A stretch of DNA of 64,000 nt, taken from the NCBI GenBank assembly GCA_020636155.1, contig JACJYM010000012.1, positions 19,088 to 83,087 of the forward strand, written 5' to 3'. Positions 53,319-62,853 of the stretch are shown piece by piece; positions within the stretch are counted from its first letter, which is position 1; each line of letters begins with the position of its first letter. The notes under the pieces were generated by a model that did no database searches, had not been told where the DNA came from, and saw only the letters and a list, made by a program, of their open reading frames with translations. This DNA is from Lewinellaceae bacterium (lineage in GTDB: Bacteria; Bacteroidota; Bacteroidia; Chitinophagales; Saprospiraceae). The position numbers and the translations under genes were made by a program.

Positions 53319-54848
53319 TTATTTGTTGAGCCTATTCAAGGCACTTTTTGCCTTTTGATGGAGGCTGGTTTTATAGTTGTCAGGCGATAAATCTAGGCAT
53401 TTGTGATAGAACTTTTTAGCCTCTTTTGGTTCTCCTTGTTCTTCATAAATCATCCCAGCTTGAAGGGCCGCACTGCATTCAAAATAAGTTTTTCCACTTC
53501 CTTCTTGTAATAATTGTTCGTAATTATTGAGGGCTTCAGGATAATTTTTAAGATTTTGTAGTACTCTGCCAAGCCTATACAAATACTCGATTCGGCCGGA
53601 ATCAGAGGACAAAAATTTGTAAGAATTCAGAGCTAAAATTTTATAGGCTTTTTGAAAATATCCACCATCAAATAAAATTCTAGCCTTAAGTAAATCCGCA
53701 TTAGGGATGTTGGTTTCTTTCGCTTCTTTGAGTGCCTGCTTATCTTCATCTAGCAGGTCTTCTCCTTTTTTGACACAGAGTGCCATGTATTTTTTATACG
53801 CTGCCAAATCATTGTTTTCGACAAGTTCGCACCACGCTAATTTTTGATAAGCTTCCTTTATATAGTGTCTCCCTTTGAAGTTATCTGTAAATTTTAAAAT
53901 ATATTCATTAGCACCTGGGTCAAGTTTTGAAAGCAGACACTTACCTTGCATGAAGTCCAAATAATAAAAAGATATCATATCTGGGTCGTGAGGTCTATTT
54001 TCTAAGATTTTAAGAGCCTCATCATTATGGCCATTTCGCATCGCCATACTTGCAACCAAAAATGTGCTTAACAAATTTTGGTTAGGCTTTAAGCTGCTGT
54101 TAAGTAAAAAATCGTAGGCTTCTTCACGCTTATTAAGCTGATAATAAAGCATATATGCATAAATTGCAATAATTTCTTTTTCGAATATTGTATGATGGGA
54201 TTGGCTGTAATCATACAACTCTTTAATTTCTTGCATACCCTGTTGGATAGAGCCTTCGATACCCATGATAGACCTCACCATCGATGGCGTGGACTCCGCA
54301 AGTGAATGGATGATGGCTAGACTTTTTTTATTTTCTACAAAGTCAGGAAATCTAATCTCGTTTTCCTCAAGCAGGGCATTGGCTCTTGTAATCTCAAATG
54401 CGGCATCGATATATTCTCCAAATTTCAACCTCAATAAGGCCCACTGAAGGTTTATTTCGGCTTCGGAGAAGAGTTTTAGTGGATTTTCATCACTGGTTTT
54501 TCGGATTTGTTTTATCCGCTTGTCTTTTAGTTTTTCGAGATTTTTAAAATCTGATTTTTCTTCTTTGATAAAGATTTGGAAAAAGTCAATGTAGTTTTCG
54601 ATGTGTAACCGCATGACATTGTCAGGTTCTTCTAATTCTGCTAACAGAATATCTTTTCGTGCAAGATCCAATTTTAGCTCGATTGCATTGTTATAGGCAG
54701 ATACAAGTCTGGGACTCAATTCGAGATAGGAATCCTGAGCTACCACAGAAATTGAATGATTCAATAGAAATAATATAAAAAAAGCTCCACACAAAACGTA
54801 TGAGGAGCTTTTGTTACTTAAGAATTTAAGCCTTATTCTATTCTTCAT
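53319..54848 (-). CDS. TPR protein with signal peptide
   Basis: 509 residues from ATG 54848 (MKNRIRLKFLSNKSSSYVL), 16 codons inside the open frame. The signal peptide's hydrophobic core is CGAFFILFLLNH, ending near VVAQ. Most of the mature protein consists of about ten TPR-like pairs. The start overlaps the end of the zinc-ribbon gene by 11 bases. A terminator-like hairpin (54777-54812) lies inside the signal-peptide coding region. Confidence 0.7.
   Translation of the reverse strand: MKNRIRLKFLSNKSSSYVLCGAFFILFLLNHSISVVAQDSYLELSPRLVSAYNNAIELKLDLARKDILLAELEEPDNVMRLHIENYIDFFQIFIKEEKSDFKNLEKLKDKRIKQIRKTSDENPLKLFSEAEINLQWALLRLKFGEYIDAAFEITRANALLEENEIRFPDFVENKKSLAIIHSLAESTPSMVRSIMGIEGSIQQGMQEIKELYDYSQSHHTIFEKEIIAIYAYMLYYQLNKREEAYDFLLNSSLKPNQNLLSTFLVASMAMRNGHNDEALKILENRPHDPDMISFYYLDFMQGKCLLSKLDPGANEYILKFTDNFKGRHYIKEAYQKLAWCELVENNDLAAYKKYMALCVKKGEDLLDEDKQALKEAKETNIPNADLLKARILFDGGYFQKAYKILALNSYKFLSSDSGRIEYLYRLGRVLQNLKNYPEALNNYEQLLQEGSGKTYFECSAALQAGMIYEEQGEPKEAKKFYHKCLDLSPDNYKTSLHQKAKSALNRLNK
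54777..54812 (-). terminator. terminator-like hairpin inside the start of the TPR gene
   Basis: On the minus strand AAAAGCTCC (54812-54804) pairs with GGAGCTTTT (54788-54780), 15-base loop, and is followed by a T-run. It would end transcripts of the zinc-ribbon gene (stop 54838) but lies in the coding region of the next gene, whose signal peptide it encodes. Confidence 0.6.
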
Positions 54849-55587
54849 CAAGACCTGTAATCGAGCTGTCAACCAACACACGTCCACAATGCTCACAAGC
54901 CACGATTTTTTTCATAACACCTATTTCTATCTGCACTTGAGGAGGTATTCTGTTAAAACATCCACCGCATGCCCCTCTTGATATTGGAGCTACCGCAAGA
55001 CCATTTCTGTATGAAGTTCTGATTTTATCATAGGCTTTCAACAATCGATCATCGATATTCTCCCTCGCTTTATCAGCATCTTTGTCAAGCTTTGCTTCTT
55101 CTTTTTCAGTTTTTTCGATGATTTTGTCTAATTCCACTTTTTTCTCGTCAAGCTCACCTTGTCTTTTCGCCAATCTCTCTTCTGCGAAAGCAAGCTGTTC
55201 CATTTTATTTTCCTTACCTACATTCGCATCTTTGATTCTTTTATTAGAGAGTTGAATCTCAAGCTTTTGCATTTCGAGCTCCTTAGTCAATGCATCATAT
55301 TCTCTGTTGTTTTTTACATTGTCAAGTTGCTTTTCATACTTGGCTATCAAGGATTCTGACTCCTTAATATTTGCATTGTGTCTTCCTATTTCAGTATTGA
55401 TTTCACCTAAAATCTCGTGGATTTTATCGATACGTTTTCTCAATCCTTCAATATCGTCTTCAAGGTCTTGAACTTCAATTGGCAATTCACCCTTCATAAT
55501 TGAAATTTCTGTTTTCTTAGAATCAATTTGTTGGAGTGCCCAAAGGTTTCTTAATTTTTCCTCTATTGTTAGTTCCGCAGTTGCCAT
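54838..55587 (-). CDS. coiled-coil zinc-ribbon protein
   Basis: 249 residues: a long antiparallel coiled coil (about 10-185) followed by a C4 zinc ribbon with ACGGCFNRIPP and CEHCGRVLV (zf-RING_7 type). Proteins of this architecture are encoded beside Nif3-like genes in many bacteria; some are thought to be involved in RNA or translation-related functions. It lies 16 bases downstream of the Nif3-like gene. Confidence 0.85.
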   Translation of the reverse strand: MATAELTIEEKLRNLWALQQIDSKKTEISIMKGELPIEVQDLEDDIEGLRKRIDKIHEILGEINTEIGRHNANIKESESLIAKYEKQLDNVKNNREYDALTKELEMQKLEIQLSNKRIKDANVGKENKMEQLAFAEERLAKRQGELDEKKVELDKIIEKTEKEEAKLDKDADKARENIDDRLLKAYDKIRTSYRNGLAVAPISRGACGGCFNRIPPQVQIEIGVMKKIVACEHCGRVLVDSSITGLDEE

Positions 55588-55603
55588 ATATTATTTTAAA
55601 TAA

Positions 55604-56392
55604 TTAATTGTAAAATACCGGATTTGTAATATGTTTTGTATAATGGGTCGCAAAGTTACTAAATTTATTCTTAATCAAATCGACTAAAAGTTCAATTGTA
55701 TATTTTTCGCTTTCATAATGTCCTATATCAAAAATCACCAATTGACCATCGGCGTCAAAAAATTGATGATATTTAAAATCAGCCGTGATAAATGCATCCG
55801 CTTGTTGGGTTATCGCTTTTTCAAGCAAGAAGCTCCCTGAGCCGCCACACACCGCGACTTTTCGAATGTCTCGGTCAATAAATTTGGTGTGTCTCACGAC
55901 CTTGAGTTCCATGGATTTTTTTAGTGAATCTATGAACTGGCTTTCTGTCATTGATTTTGATAATTCTCCTATGATTCCTGCGCCGAGCTGACCTTCGTCA
56001 TTCAACGGTGAAAGAATTTTTAAATTTGTCAAACCAAGTTGCTGCGCTATTTTTTCATTAACCCCATTGGTCAGTATATTGTCGAGATTCGTGTGAATGG
56101 CTATGATATTTATGTTGTTCTTAATAGCCAATATAATCGTTTCTTCGATATAGTTACTGCCTGTTATAGATTTTAGTCCGCTGAAAATAATAGGATGGTG
56201 TGCCACGATCAAATTTGCTCCTCTTTCGATGGCTTCTGTGACGACTTCCGGAGTGCTGTCTAGACATACCAAAACAGCGCTTACCGTATTGTCAAAATTC
56301 CCAATCAACAAGCCTGCATTGTCATAACTTTCTTGCAAATCAAAAGGTGCAATCTGATTTAAGTAATCATAGACATCCCTCACTTTTGCCAT
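55604..56392 (-). CDS. Nif3-like dinuclear metal centre protein
   Basis: 262 residues. Metal ligands are seen in VAHHPIIFSG (two His) and AIHTNLDN, with more at the C-terminus (DIGHYESEKY). At 262 residues it lacks the PII-like insertion common in longer Bacteroidota and Gram-positive members. Often described as GTP cyclohydrolase I type 2-like, but the biochemical role is unsettled. It is part of the Nif3/zinc-ribbon pair and starts two bases after the RfaE2 gene. Confidence 0.9.
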   Translation of the reverse strand: MAKVRDVYDYLNQIAPFDLQESYDNAGLLIGNFDNTVSAVLVCLDSTPEVVTEAIERGANLIVAHHPIIFSGLKSITGSNYIEETIILAIKNNINIIAIHTNLDNILTNGVNEKIAQQLGLTNLKILSPLNDEGQLGAGIIGELSKSMTESQFIDSLKKSMELKVVRHTKFIDRDIRKVAVCGGSGSFLLEKAITQQADAFITADFKYHQFFDADGQLVIFDIGHYESEKYTIELLVDLIKNKFSNFATHYTKHITNPVFYN

Positions 56393-56393
56393 T

Positions 56394-56873
56394 TTATAGC
56401 TTTTTTATTTTCTCAACAATTGAACTCGTACTCTGGTTCTCGACAAATTGGAGTGATTTGACCGAACCTCCATTATTCAGCACGATATCACTTCCTAATA
56501 TTTGTTCAACTTTCCAGTCACCACCTTTGACGAGTACATCGGGAAGGATATTTTTAATCAAATTCAATGGATTATCTTCCTCAAAGGGGATTACAGCGTC
56601 TACGGACTCTAGGGCTGCCAAGACATTCATCCTGTTGTCCAAATTTTGGATTGGTCTTTCTTCACCTTTGAGTCTTTTGACCGAGGTATCAGAATTGATT
56701 CCAACGATCAAAATGTCGCCTTGCATTTTTGCTTCTTCGAGATATTGTACGTGACCTTTGTGTAAGAGGTCAAAACACCCATTGGTAAACACTAGGGTCT
56801 TGCCTTCTTTTTTTTGTAGAGAAAGCCAATCCATTAGATTGCCCAATTCGAAATACAATTTAGTGCTTATCAT
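56394..56873 (-). CDS. rfaE2: D-glycero-beta-D-manno-heptose 1-phosphate adenylyltransferase
   Basis: 159 residues; forms ADP-heptose from heptose 1-phosphate for lipopolysaccharide core. The nucleotidyltransferase motif is FTNGCFDLLHKGHVQYLEEA (HxGH as HKGH), followed by VGINSDTSVKRLKG and LVKGGDW. It corresponds to the second domain of E. coli HldE. The start overlaps the flippase-like gene by four bases. Confidence 0.92.
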   Translation of the reverse strand: MISTKLYFELGNLMDWLSLQKKEGKTLVFTNGCFDLLHKGHVQYLEEAKMQGDILIVGINSDTSVKRLKGEERPIQNLDNRMNVLAALESVDAVIPFEEDNPLNLIKNILPDVLVKGGDWKVEQILGSDIVLNNGGSVKSLQFVENQSTSSIVEKIKKL

Positions 56874-57913
56874 GATTTCTTAGGATTTCGCATGGGCAGA
56901 TAAATTAAAGATACCAAACCCAAAAGTATGATTCCAAAAATCTGAATCGTGAAAAAAATGATATTGGCAAATGAAAATGTTTCAGTCAACGGTACGCCGT
57001 AGATTAGCAAAGCTTCTTGAATCAAAAAATGGTAACTACCCATTCCACCCGGTGATGGAAACACCATTCCCAGCGACCCAAACAAAAAAGTCGTAAGGGC
57101 GGACTCCGCTGAAAGATGTGATGTAGCTTCAAATGCGAAAAACATCACGTAGGTCATCAAATAATATAGAACCCAGATGGCAAGACTTTGAATGATAAAC
57201 CAGATTGGATTTTTTAGATTTCGAATGGAAATAAATCCTGCCCAAAGTCCTTTTAAAAATTGTAATATCTTTTGAAAAAATGCAGTTTTAATTAATTGCT
57301 TTCTGAAATATATGAGAAATCCAAGCGTAATAAGCACAAAACCCGTAAAAAGGTAGATTGCAGTACTCGAAATTACATTTTCACGTGCCAGAAAAGAATT
57401 CGTCGCGATGTAATCCAATATTACTTGACCTTGAAAGGCGATTCCCAAGAGCAAGGCGATGAGCAAGCAGACAAAATCTACCACTCTTTCTGTCACAATG
57501 GTACCAAATCCTTCCTCGAATTTTACATTTTCATATTTCGAAATAATTCCGGCTCTCACAAATTCACCAGATCTAGGGATGGTCAGATTTAGCAAATAAC
57601 CCACATTGATACTGGCAAATCTATTTAAAAAAGAAGTTTGATATCCCAGCGGTGTAAGCAATTGATTCCAACGATTAGCCCGGATAATATTCGTTAGTAT
57701 AAATAATAAAATTGAAATGAAAACATAAGTTTTATCCGTGTCTAGAAAGTCCTGTTTCAGTTTAGTGAGCAGATTGCAATTCTCTTCACTGATGCCCTCC
57801 GACTTGCAATATTCTACATAGGACGCCGCACTATTGAGGTACATCCAATAGAGTATGCCAACGCCAATCGATAGGAATATGACTACCTTGATGCCTTGCG
57901 CAAACTTTTTCAC
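56870..57913 (-). CDS. lysylphosphatidylglycerol synthase-like (UPF0104) membrane protein
   Basis: 347 residues with about eight transmembrane helices. The pattern NIIRANRWNQLLTPLG, LNLTIPRSGEFVRAGIISKY and FPSPGGMGSYHFLIQE matches the UPF0104/LPG synthase transmembrane family (PF03706), which includes glycosyltransferase-associated flippase-like proteins. It lacks the soluble LPG synthase domain. It is followed by rfaE2 with overlap. Confidence 0.8.
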   Translation of the reverse strand: MKKFAQGIKVVIFLSIGVGILYWMYLNSAASYVEYCKSEGISEENCNLLTKLKQDFLDTDKTYVFISILLFILTNIIRANRWNQLLTPLGYQTSFLNRFASINVGYLLNLTIPRSGEFVRAGIISKYENVKFEEGFGTIVTERVVDFVCLLIALLLGIAFQGQVILDYIATNSFLARENVISSTAIYLFTGFVLITLGFLIYFRKQLIKTAFFQKILQFLKGLWAGFISIRNLKNPIWFIIQSLAIWVLYYLMTYVMFFAFEATSHLSAESALTTFLFGSLGMVFPSPGGMGSYHFLIQEALLIYGVPLTETFSFANIIFFTIQIFGIILLGLVSLIYLPMRNPKKS

Positions 57914-57919
57914 AATGTA

Positions 57920-58267
57920 TTAAACGAGCTGATTGTTTTCGTCGGGGAATACTGCAATAGGTCTGAAATTTTTTGCTTCTTCTGGCGTCATGAGTGCATA
58001 GCTGATAATGATTACGATATCACCCACTTCCGCCCGTCTTGCGGCGGCTCCATTTAAGCATACAACTCCAGAGCCTCTTTCGCCCTTTATGACATAAGTT
58101 TCTATTCTTTCGCCATTATTATTATTGACAATTTGGACTTTTTCACCTTCCATTAAGTTTGCGGCTTCCATTAAATCTTCATCAATGGTTATTGAACCCA
58201 CATAATTAAGGTTGGCTTCAGTGATTGTCGCTCTGTGAATCTTAGATTTGTGTATGTGTAATAGCAT
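57920..58267 (-). CDS. panD: aspartate 1-decarboxylase
   Basis: 115 residues; makes beta-alanine for pantothenate. The self-processing site is Gly24-Ser25 in YVGSITID, which yields the pyruvoyl group. The conserved ETYVIKGERGSGVVCLNGAA and GDIVIIISYA blocks are present. First gene of the panD to zinc-ribbon minus-strand run. Confidence 0.95.
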   Translation of the reverse strand: MLLHIHKSKIHRATITEANLNYVGSITIDEDLMEAANLMEGEKVQIVNNNNGERIETYVIKGERGSGVVCLNGAAARRAEVGDIVIIISYALMTPEEAKNFRPIAVFPDENNQLV

Positions 58268-58549
58268 AGTGCCGCAAAAATATAAATTTTATCAAATTTT
58301 TAATCATGCAAACTCAATAACGTGATTATTTGCAATTGAGTTCAAAAATTAATTTATATCCAAAAAGTAGCCAATTAGAAAAAATTTGTATGGGTATGGA
58401 ATAAAATTAAACTTTATTTTTGCGCCGCAGTTAATTGAGTGTGATAAACAAATTTTATTATTGTTGAAAAGGAGGGCTTTAGAAATCCTTCGGAAAGGTA
58501 AAATGTCACATTGAATTAAACTTCCCGATTCCGCTAAAACACGGACAAA
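58268..58549. other. divergent intergenic region panD / ABC exporter
   Basis: 282 bases. A -7 element TATTTTTG (58416-58423) with no good -33 partner could drive the ABC exporter with a leader of about 120 nt. I see no riboswitch-like structure in that leader. Confidence 0.4.
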
Positions 58550-60334
58550 GTGAAAGAATTATTATATCTCAATAAATACCTATTAAAATACAAGTGGCAT
58601 TTTTTGTTCGGCATTTTATTTGTCGTGGGTTCCAATTACTTTGGAGTTCTCATTCCTCAAGAGATTAGGGAAGCCCTTGACTTTGTGAATAATGAAATTC
58701 AAAAATACAAGGGTCTTGACCCTACGCAAAAATCTAGCGAATATTCGATATTGAGCCGTGTGTTGATGACATTTTCATTGACAGTGGTGGGTTTTGCACT
58801 ATTGAAAGGTTTTTTTATGTTTATGATGAGACAAACCATTATCGTCATGAGCCGATTGATAGAATATGACTTGAGAAAAGACTTGTTTCACAAACTATTG
58901 ACCCTTGATACCAAGTTTTTTAAAATCAATAAAACCGGGGATATCATGGCCAGAATGTCAGAAGATATCTCGAAGGTGAGGATGTATCTAGGGCCGGCAC
59001 TGTTGTATGGGATTAACATCGTGGCATTATTTACTTTTACGATTTATACCATGTTTAGTGTCAATGCTGAGTTGTCTTTTTATGCCTTGCTACCACTGCC
59101 TTTTTTGTCAATTTCCATTTTTTTGGTGTCTAAAATGATTAATAAAAGGAGTACGGTAATACAAGCCCAGTTATCTAAACTCACGAGCATTTCGCAAGAG
59201 ACTTATTCAGGTATAAGAGTGGTAAAATCCTATGCCAAAGAAGATAGTTTTGTTAAGTATTTTGCGGAAGAATGTGATGATTATAAAGAAAAGTCCTTGG
59301 ATCTTGCTCGCATTAATGCTTATTTCTTTCCATTCATGATATTTTTTATCAGTCTCAGTACTTTAATTGTGATTTATGTTGGCGGCTTGAAGGTCGAGGC
59401 AGGCACGATTTCGCCGGGAAATATTGCGGAATTTATCATTTATGTCAACATGCTAACTTGGCCGGTGACCTCTATCGGTTGGATTGCTTCATTGGTGCAG
59501 CAAGCGGCTGCCTCTCAGGAACGATTAAACTACTTATTCAATCAAACATCGGAAATAAAAGAGGGTAATCCTCACACCAATTTCGGGAATGGAGATATTG
59601 TATTCGAAAATGTATCCTTTTCGTATCCAGAGACAGGCATTAAAGCGTTGGATGACGTGAGCTTTCGAATAAAAGTGGGAGAGAGAGTGGCTGTGATTGG
59701 ACGTACGGCTTCCGGAAAGAGTACGATTGCCGAACTTCTGTTAAGGATGTATGACCCGGATCAAGGAAGAATTACCATCAATGGAGAGGACATAAAAAGT
59801 TTTAGTTTTGAAGAATTGAGATCTCTCGTGGGCTACGTTCCACAGGATGTATTTTTATTTTCGGATACGATAAGTCAAAATATTGCCTTAGGAGCTAACC
59901 AAAACATTGAGGCTTCGAGAATTGCCCAATATGCCCAATATGCAGGCATTAGAGATGAAATTAATGATCTGGATGATGGATTTGAAACCAAGATTGGTGA
60001 AAGAGGAGTCACTCTCTCTGGTGGTCAAAAACAAAGAGTTTCTATTGCAAGGGCATTGGCAACGGAAAGCAAAATCATCATTTTGGACGATAGCTTGTCG
60101 GCGGTCGATCCGAGTACGGAACAAAAAATTCTCAATTATTTAGACTCAGAATTAGAGGGTAAAACCTCCATCATCATTACACATAGAGTGACAACACTTG
60201 ATAATCTCGATAAGGTTTTGGTATTGGAGGATGGGAAAATCGTAGAGAATGGCTCACCCGATTCATTGATTAAAGATGAAGATGGTTATTATTTTAAAAT
60301 GGTTCAGCAATTGAATGCTCGGTATGAAAATTAA
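58550..60334 (+). CDS. MsbA-like ABC exporter (half transporter)
   Basis: 594 residues, GTG start. Six transmembrane helices (about 17-320), then an ATPase domain with Walker A GRTASGKSTIAELL, Q-loop YVPQDVFLF, signature LSGGQKQRVSIARAL and Walker B IIILDDSLSAVD, then the switch His in IIITHRV. It works as a homodimer or as one half of a heterodimer; the substrate is unknown (lipid or drug). Confidence 0.9.
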   Translation: MKELLYLNKYLLKYKWHFLFGILFVVGSNYFGVLIPQEIREALDFVNNEIQKYKGLDPTQKSSEYSILSRVLMTFSLTVVGFALLKGFFMFMMRQTIIVMSRLIEYDLRKDLFHKLLTLDTKFFKINKTGDIMARMSEDISKVRMYLGPALLYGINIVALFTFTIYTMFSVNAELSFYALLPLPFLSISIFLVSKMINKRSTVIQAQLSKLTSISQETYSGIRVVKSYAKEDSFVKYFAEECDDYKEKSLDLARINAYFFPFMIFFISLSTLIVIYVGGLKVEAGTISPGNIAEFIIYVNMLTWPVTSIGWIASLVQQAAASQERLNYLFNQTSEIKEGNPHTNFGNGDIVFENVSFSYPETGIKALDDVSFRIKVGERVAVIGRTASGKSTIAELLLRMYDPDQGRITINGEDIKSFSFEELRSLVGYVPQDVFLFSDTISQNIALGANQNIEASRIAQYAQYAGIRDEINDLDDGFETKIGERGVTLSGGQKQRVSIARALATESKIIILDDSLSAVDPSTEQKILNYLDSELEGKTSIIITHRVTTLDNLDKVLVLEDGKIVENGSPDSLIKDEDGYYFKMVQQLNARYEN

Positions 60335-60431
60335 ATTGCCGAAAAGCTAGTTCAATTTATACACTATGAAAGTCAGTAATATGTAAAACTTTTAATTATA
60401 TTTGTGATGAATAACTAAAAGTTTAATAACC

Positions 60432-60770
60432 GTGGATAACGAAAAGAATTTTGAGAGCATTTACTCCAAAAAAGTGAGAGCAGGGAAAAGAAGAACCTAC
60501 TTTTTTGATGTGAGACAGACTCGTGGTGATGACTATTTTGTGACCATTACCGAAAGTACAAAAAATTTTCATGGCGATGGATATCTTAGACACAAGATAT
60601 TTTTGTACAAAGAAGATTTTAACCGCTTCATGGCGGAACTGACAGAGACTGTTGACTATGTTAAAAATGAATTGATGCCTGATTTTGATTATGAGCAATA
60701 TGAAAGAAGACAGGCCGAGTGGGAAGCCCAACAGGAAGAAGGCGGAAAAGAGGATATGGATTGGGAATAA
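60432..60770 (+). CDS. DUF3276 PUR-alpha-like nucleic-acid-binding protein
   Basis: 112 residues, GTG start. One PUR repeat-like domain (ESIYSKKVRAGKRRTYFFDV, FVTITESTKNFHGDGYLRHK, IFLYKEDFNRFMAELTE) followed by an acidic tail. Members are found across Bacteroidota and bind ssDNA or RNA; cellular role is unclear. Confidence 0.85.
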   Translation: MDNEKNFESIYSKKVRAGKRRTYFFDVRQTRGDDYFVTITESTKNFHGDGYLRHKIFLYKEDFNRFMAELTETVDYVKNELMPDFDYEQYERRQAEWEAQQEEGGKEDMDWE

Positions 60771-60894
60771 TGCAGGGAAATTTTTCTTGTATTAGAAGTT
60801 AAATTAATTTAAATCCATCAGCATTAGGAGAAGAAGCCTCTTCATGATACACTGGTTGTGTAGACGGTGTATGCTTGTTTAATATTAAAATCAT

Positions 60895-61788
60895 GTGACA
60901 TTGCAAATCATAGACGGAAAGGCATTAGCCAATCAAATAAAAGAAGAATTAAAATTAGAAGTTGAACATTGGGTAGAGAATGGAGGCAAAAGACCTCATT
61001 TAGCTGCCGTTCTGGTAGGGGATGACCCGGCAAGTCAGGCCTACGTAAGAAATAAAGTGAAATCCTGCGAGCAAGTCGGTTTTCAGTCCACGTTATTAAA
61101 ATACGAGGCAGATATGGCCGAAGATGACTTGCTGGATATCGTGAAGGGACTGAATGAAAACCCAGAGATAGATGGATACATCGTTCAGCTGCCGTTGCCT
61201 AAGCATATAGATGAAAATAAAATTCTATTGGCGATTGATTATAGGAAAGATGTCGATGGATTTCATCCGGTGAATTTTGGAAGAATGGCTCAGGGATTGG
61301 ATTCATACCTCCCCGCTACGCCAATGGGAATACTAACCATGCTAGACCGATACAATATCGAAACCAGTGGCAAAGATGTGGTCGTTCTCGGCAGGAGTAA
61401 TATCGTGGGAACTCCCATCAGCATTTTACTCTCAAGAAAAGCCAAAGTCGGTAATGCGACCGTGACATTGACCCATAGTCGAACGAGTGATTTAGAAGGA
61501 CATTTAAAAAGAGCGGATATTATCGTTGCTGCGATTGGAATTCCACTTTTTGTCAAAAAAGAAATGGTAAAACAGGGAGCAGTTATCATCGATGTCGGCA
61601 TCAATCGAGTCACCAGCCCGGACACCAAAAGCGGCTATAAACTCGTAGGCGATGTTGATTATGATCACGTAGCACCCAACTGTAGCCACATCACACCTGT
61701 GCCGGGTGGGGTAGGTCCGATGACGGTCGTGAGCTTACTACAAAATACAATGAAAGCGGCGAAAGAGACGATTTACAATAAGCCTTAG
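60895..61788 (+). CDS. folD: bifunctional methylenetetrahydrofolate dehydrogenase/cyclohydrolase
   Basis: 297 residues; one-carbon metabolism. The catalytic Lys is in YVRNKVKSCEQVGF. The signature blocks are GYIVQLPLPKHID, VVVLGRSNIVGTPISILL (NADP binding) and DVDYDHVAPNCSHITPVPGG. The start is GTG 60895; TTG 60901 is an alternative. The enzyme's 5,10-methylene-THF is also made by glycine cleavage (gcvH in this window). Confidence 0.95.
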   Translation: MTLQIIDGKALANQIKEELKLEVEHWVENGGKRPHLAAVLVGDDPASQAYVRNKVKSCEQVGFQSTLLKYEADMAEDDLLDIVKGLNENPEIDGYIVQLPLPKHIDENKILLAIDYRKDVDGFHPVNFGRMAQGLDSYLPATPMGILTMLDRYNIETSGKDVVVLGRSNIVGTPISILLSRKAKVGNATVTLTHSRTSDLEGHLKRADIIVAAIGIPLFVKKEMVKQGAVIIDVGINRVTSPDTKSGYKLVGDVDYDHVAPNCSHITPVPGGVGPMTVVSLLQNTMKAAKETIYNKP

Positions 61789-62034
61789 TTTTCATAGGGT
61801 GGTTAGGGATTTTTGCTTTATTTCATTTGTTCGCTAACTAATATTCCCCTTGGATGGAGCAATCTTGAAACAGTGAGGATATATAATTATTAAAAAAATT
61901 AACTGTACATTGAATTTTCTGTCTAGCTTCGATTTTAAATTAATTTAATTGATGATGGTAGTTGATAAGTCACTACAGGGTTCTGATGTTCAAAAGTAAA
62001 ATTTCTAAATTTTTCAGATATTAAAAAATTGAGG

Positions 62035-62853
62035 ATGAATAGTAGCTATTCTAGATTTGAATTTAATAGTATTGATGAGGTATTCGTGGCACTATTGTCA
62101 CAGATTGATTTTGATTCATTCGTCGAGGAGGAAGGCATCACCAAAGCTTATATAAAAACTGAACTTTTGGATGAAAAAGCGCTAAATGATATTTCTGAAT
62201 TGTGTGACAATTTCGCAGTCAGATGGTATCGAGAAGAAGAGCCTCAAGTCAATTGGAATTCTGTGTGGGAAGAAAATTTCGTACCCGTTGAGGTTGAGCA
62301 AGAGGTGAGAGTGAGGGCAGATTTTCATCCGGCCTCTGACAAATGTAAGCATGAAATCATCATCAATCCAAAAATGTCATTCGGAACTGGTCACCATGAG
62401 ACCACGTATATGATGCTGAAAATGATGAGCTCAATGGACTTTAAGGAACAGGAAGTGTTTGATTTTGGTAGTGGAACCGGAATATTGGCTATTTATGCCA
62501 AAATGCTGGGTGCAAAGCGAGTTTTGGGTATAGATAACGAAGAGTGGGCTTTTGAGAATTCTTTGGAAAATCAAGGGTTGAATGGTATTTCGGACATAGA
62601 TTTTCGCCTTGGAAGTATAGACCTGGCCGCAGGATTAAAATTTGATATTTTATTGGCCAACATCACGAAAAATGTCCTTCTGAACTATAAATCTGAAATA
62701 CTTGAATGTTTACGACCACAAGGCACCTTATTGCTGTCAGGCATTCTGCAGACGCAGAAAGAAGAAGTCATCGAGCAATATGAGATCGAGGGATTAAAAC
62801 TCGAAGAAATGACGAATAGGAATGCTTGGGTTTGTTTAAAATTTAATTTTTAG
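62035..62853 (+). CDS. prmA: ribosomal protein L11 methyltransferase
   Basis: 272 residues from ATG 62035 (a TTG two codons earlier is possible). The small N-terminal substrate-binding domain is followed by a class I SAM fold: NPKMSFGTGHHETTYMMLKM, VFDFGSGTGILAIYAKMLGA, VLGIDNEEWAFENS and LLANITKNVLL, the PrmA hallmark. It trimethylates ribosomal protein L11. It overlaps the next gene tail to tail by 11 bases. Confidence 0.92.
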   Translation: MNSSYSRFEFNSIDEVFVALLSQIDFDSFVEEEGITKAYIKTELLDEKALNDISELCDNFAVRWYREEEPQVNWNSVWEENFVPVEVEQEVRVRADFHPASDKCKHEIIINPKMSFGTGHHETTYMMLKMMSSMDFKEQEVFDFGSGTGILAIYAKMLGAKRVLGIDNEEWAFENSLENQGLNGISDIDFRLGSIDLAAGLKFDILLANITKNVLLNYKSEILECLRPQGTLLLSGILQTQKEEVIEQYEIEGLKLEEMTNRNAWVCLKFNF

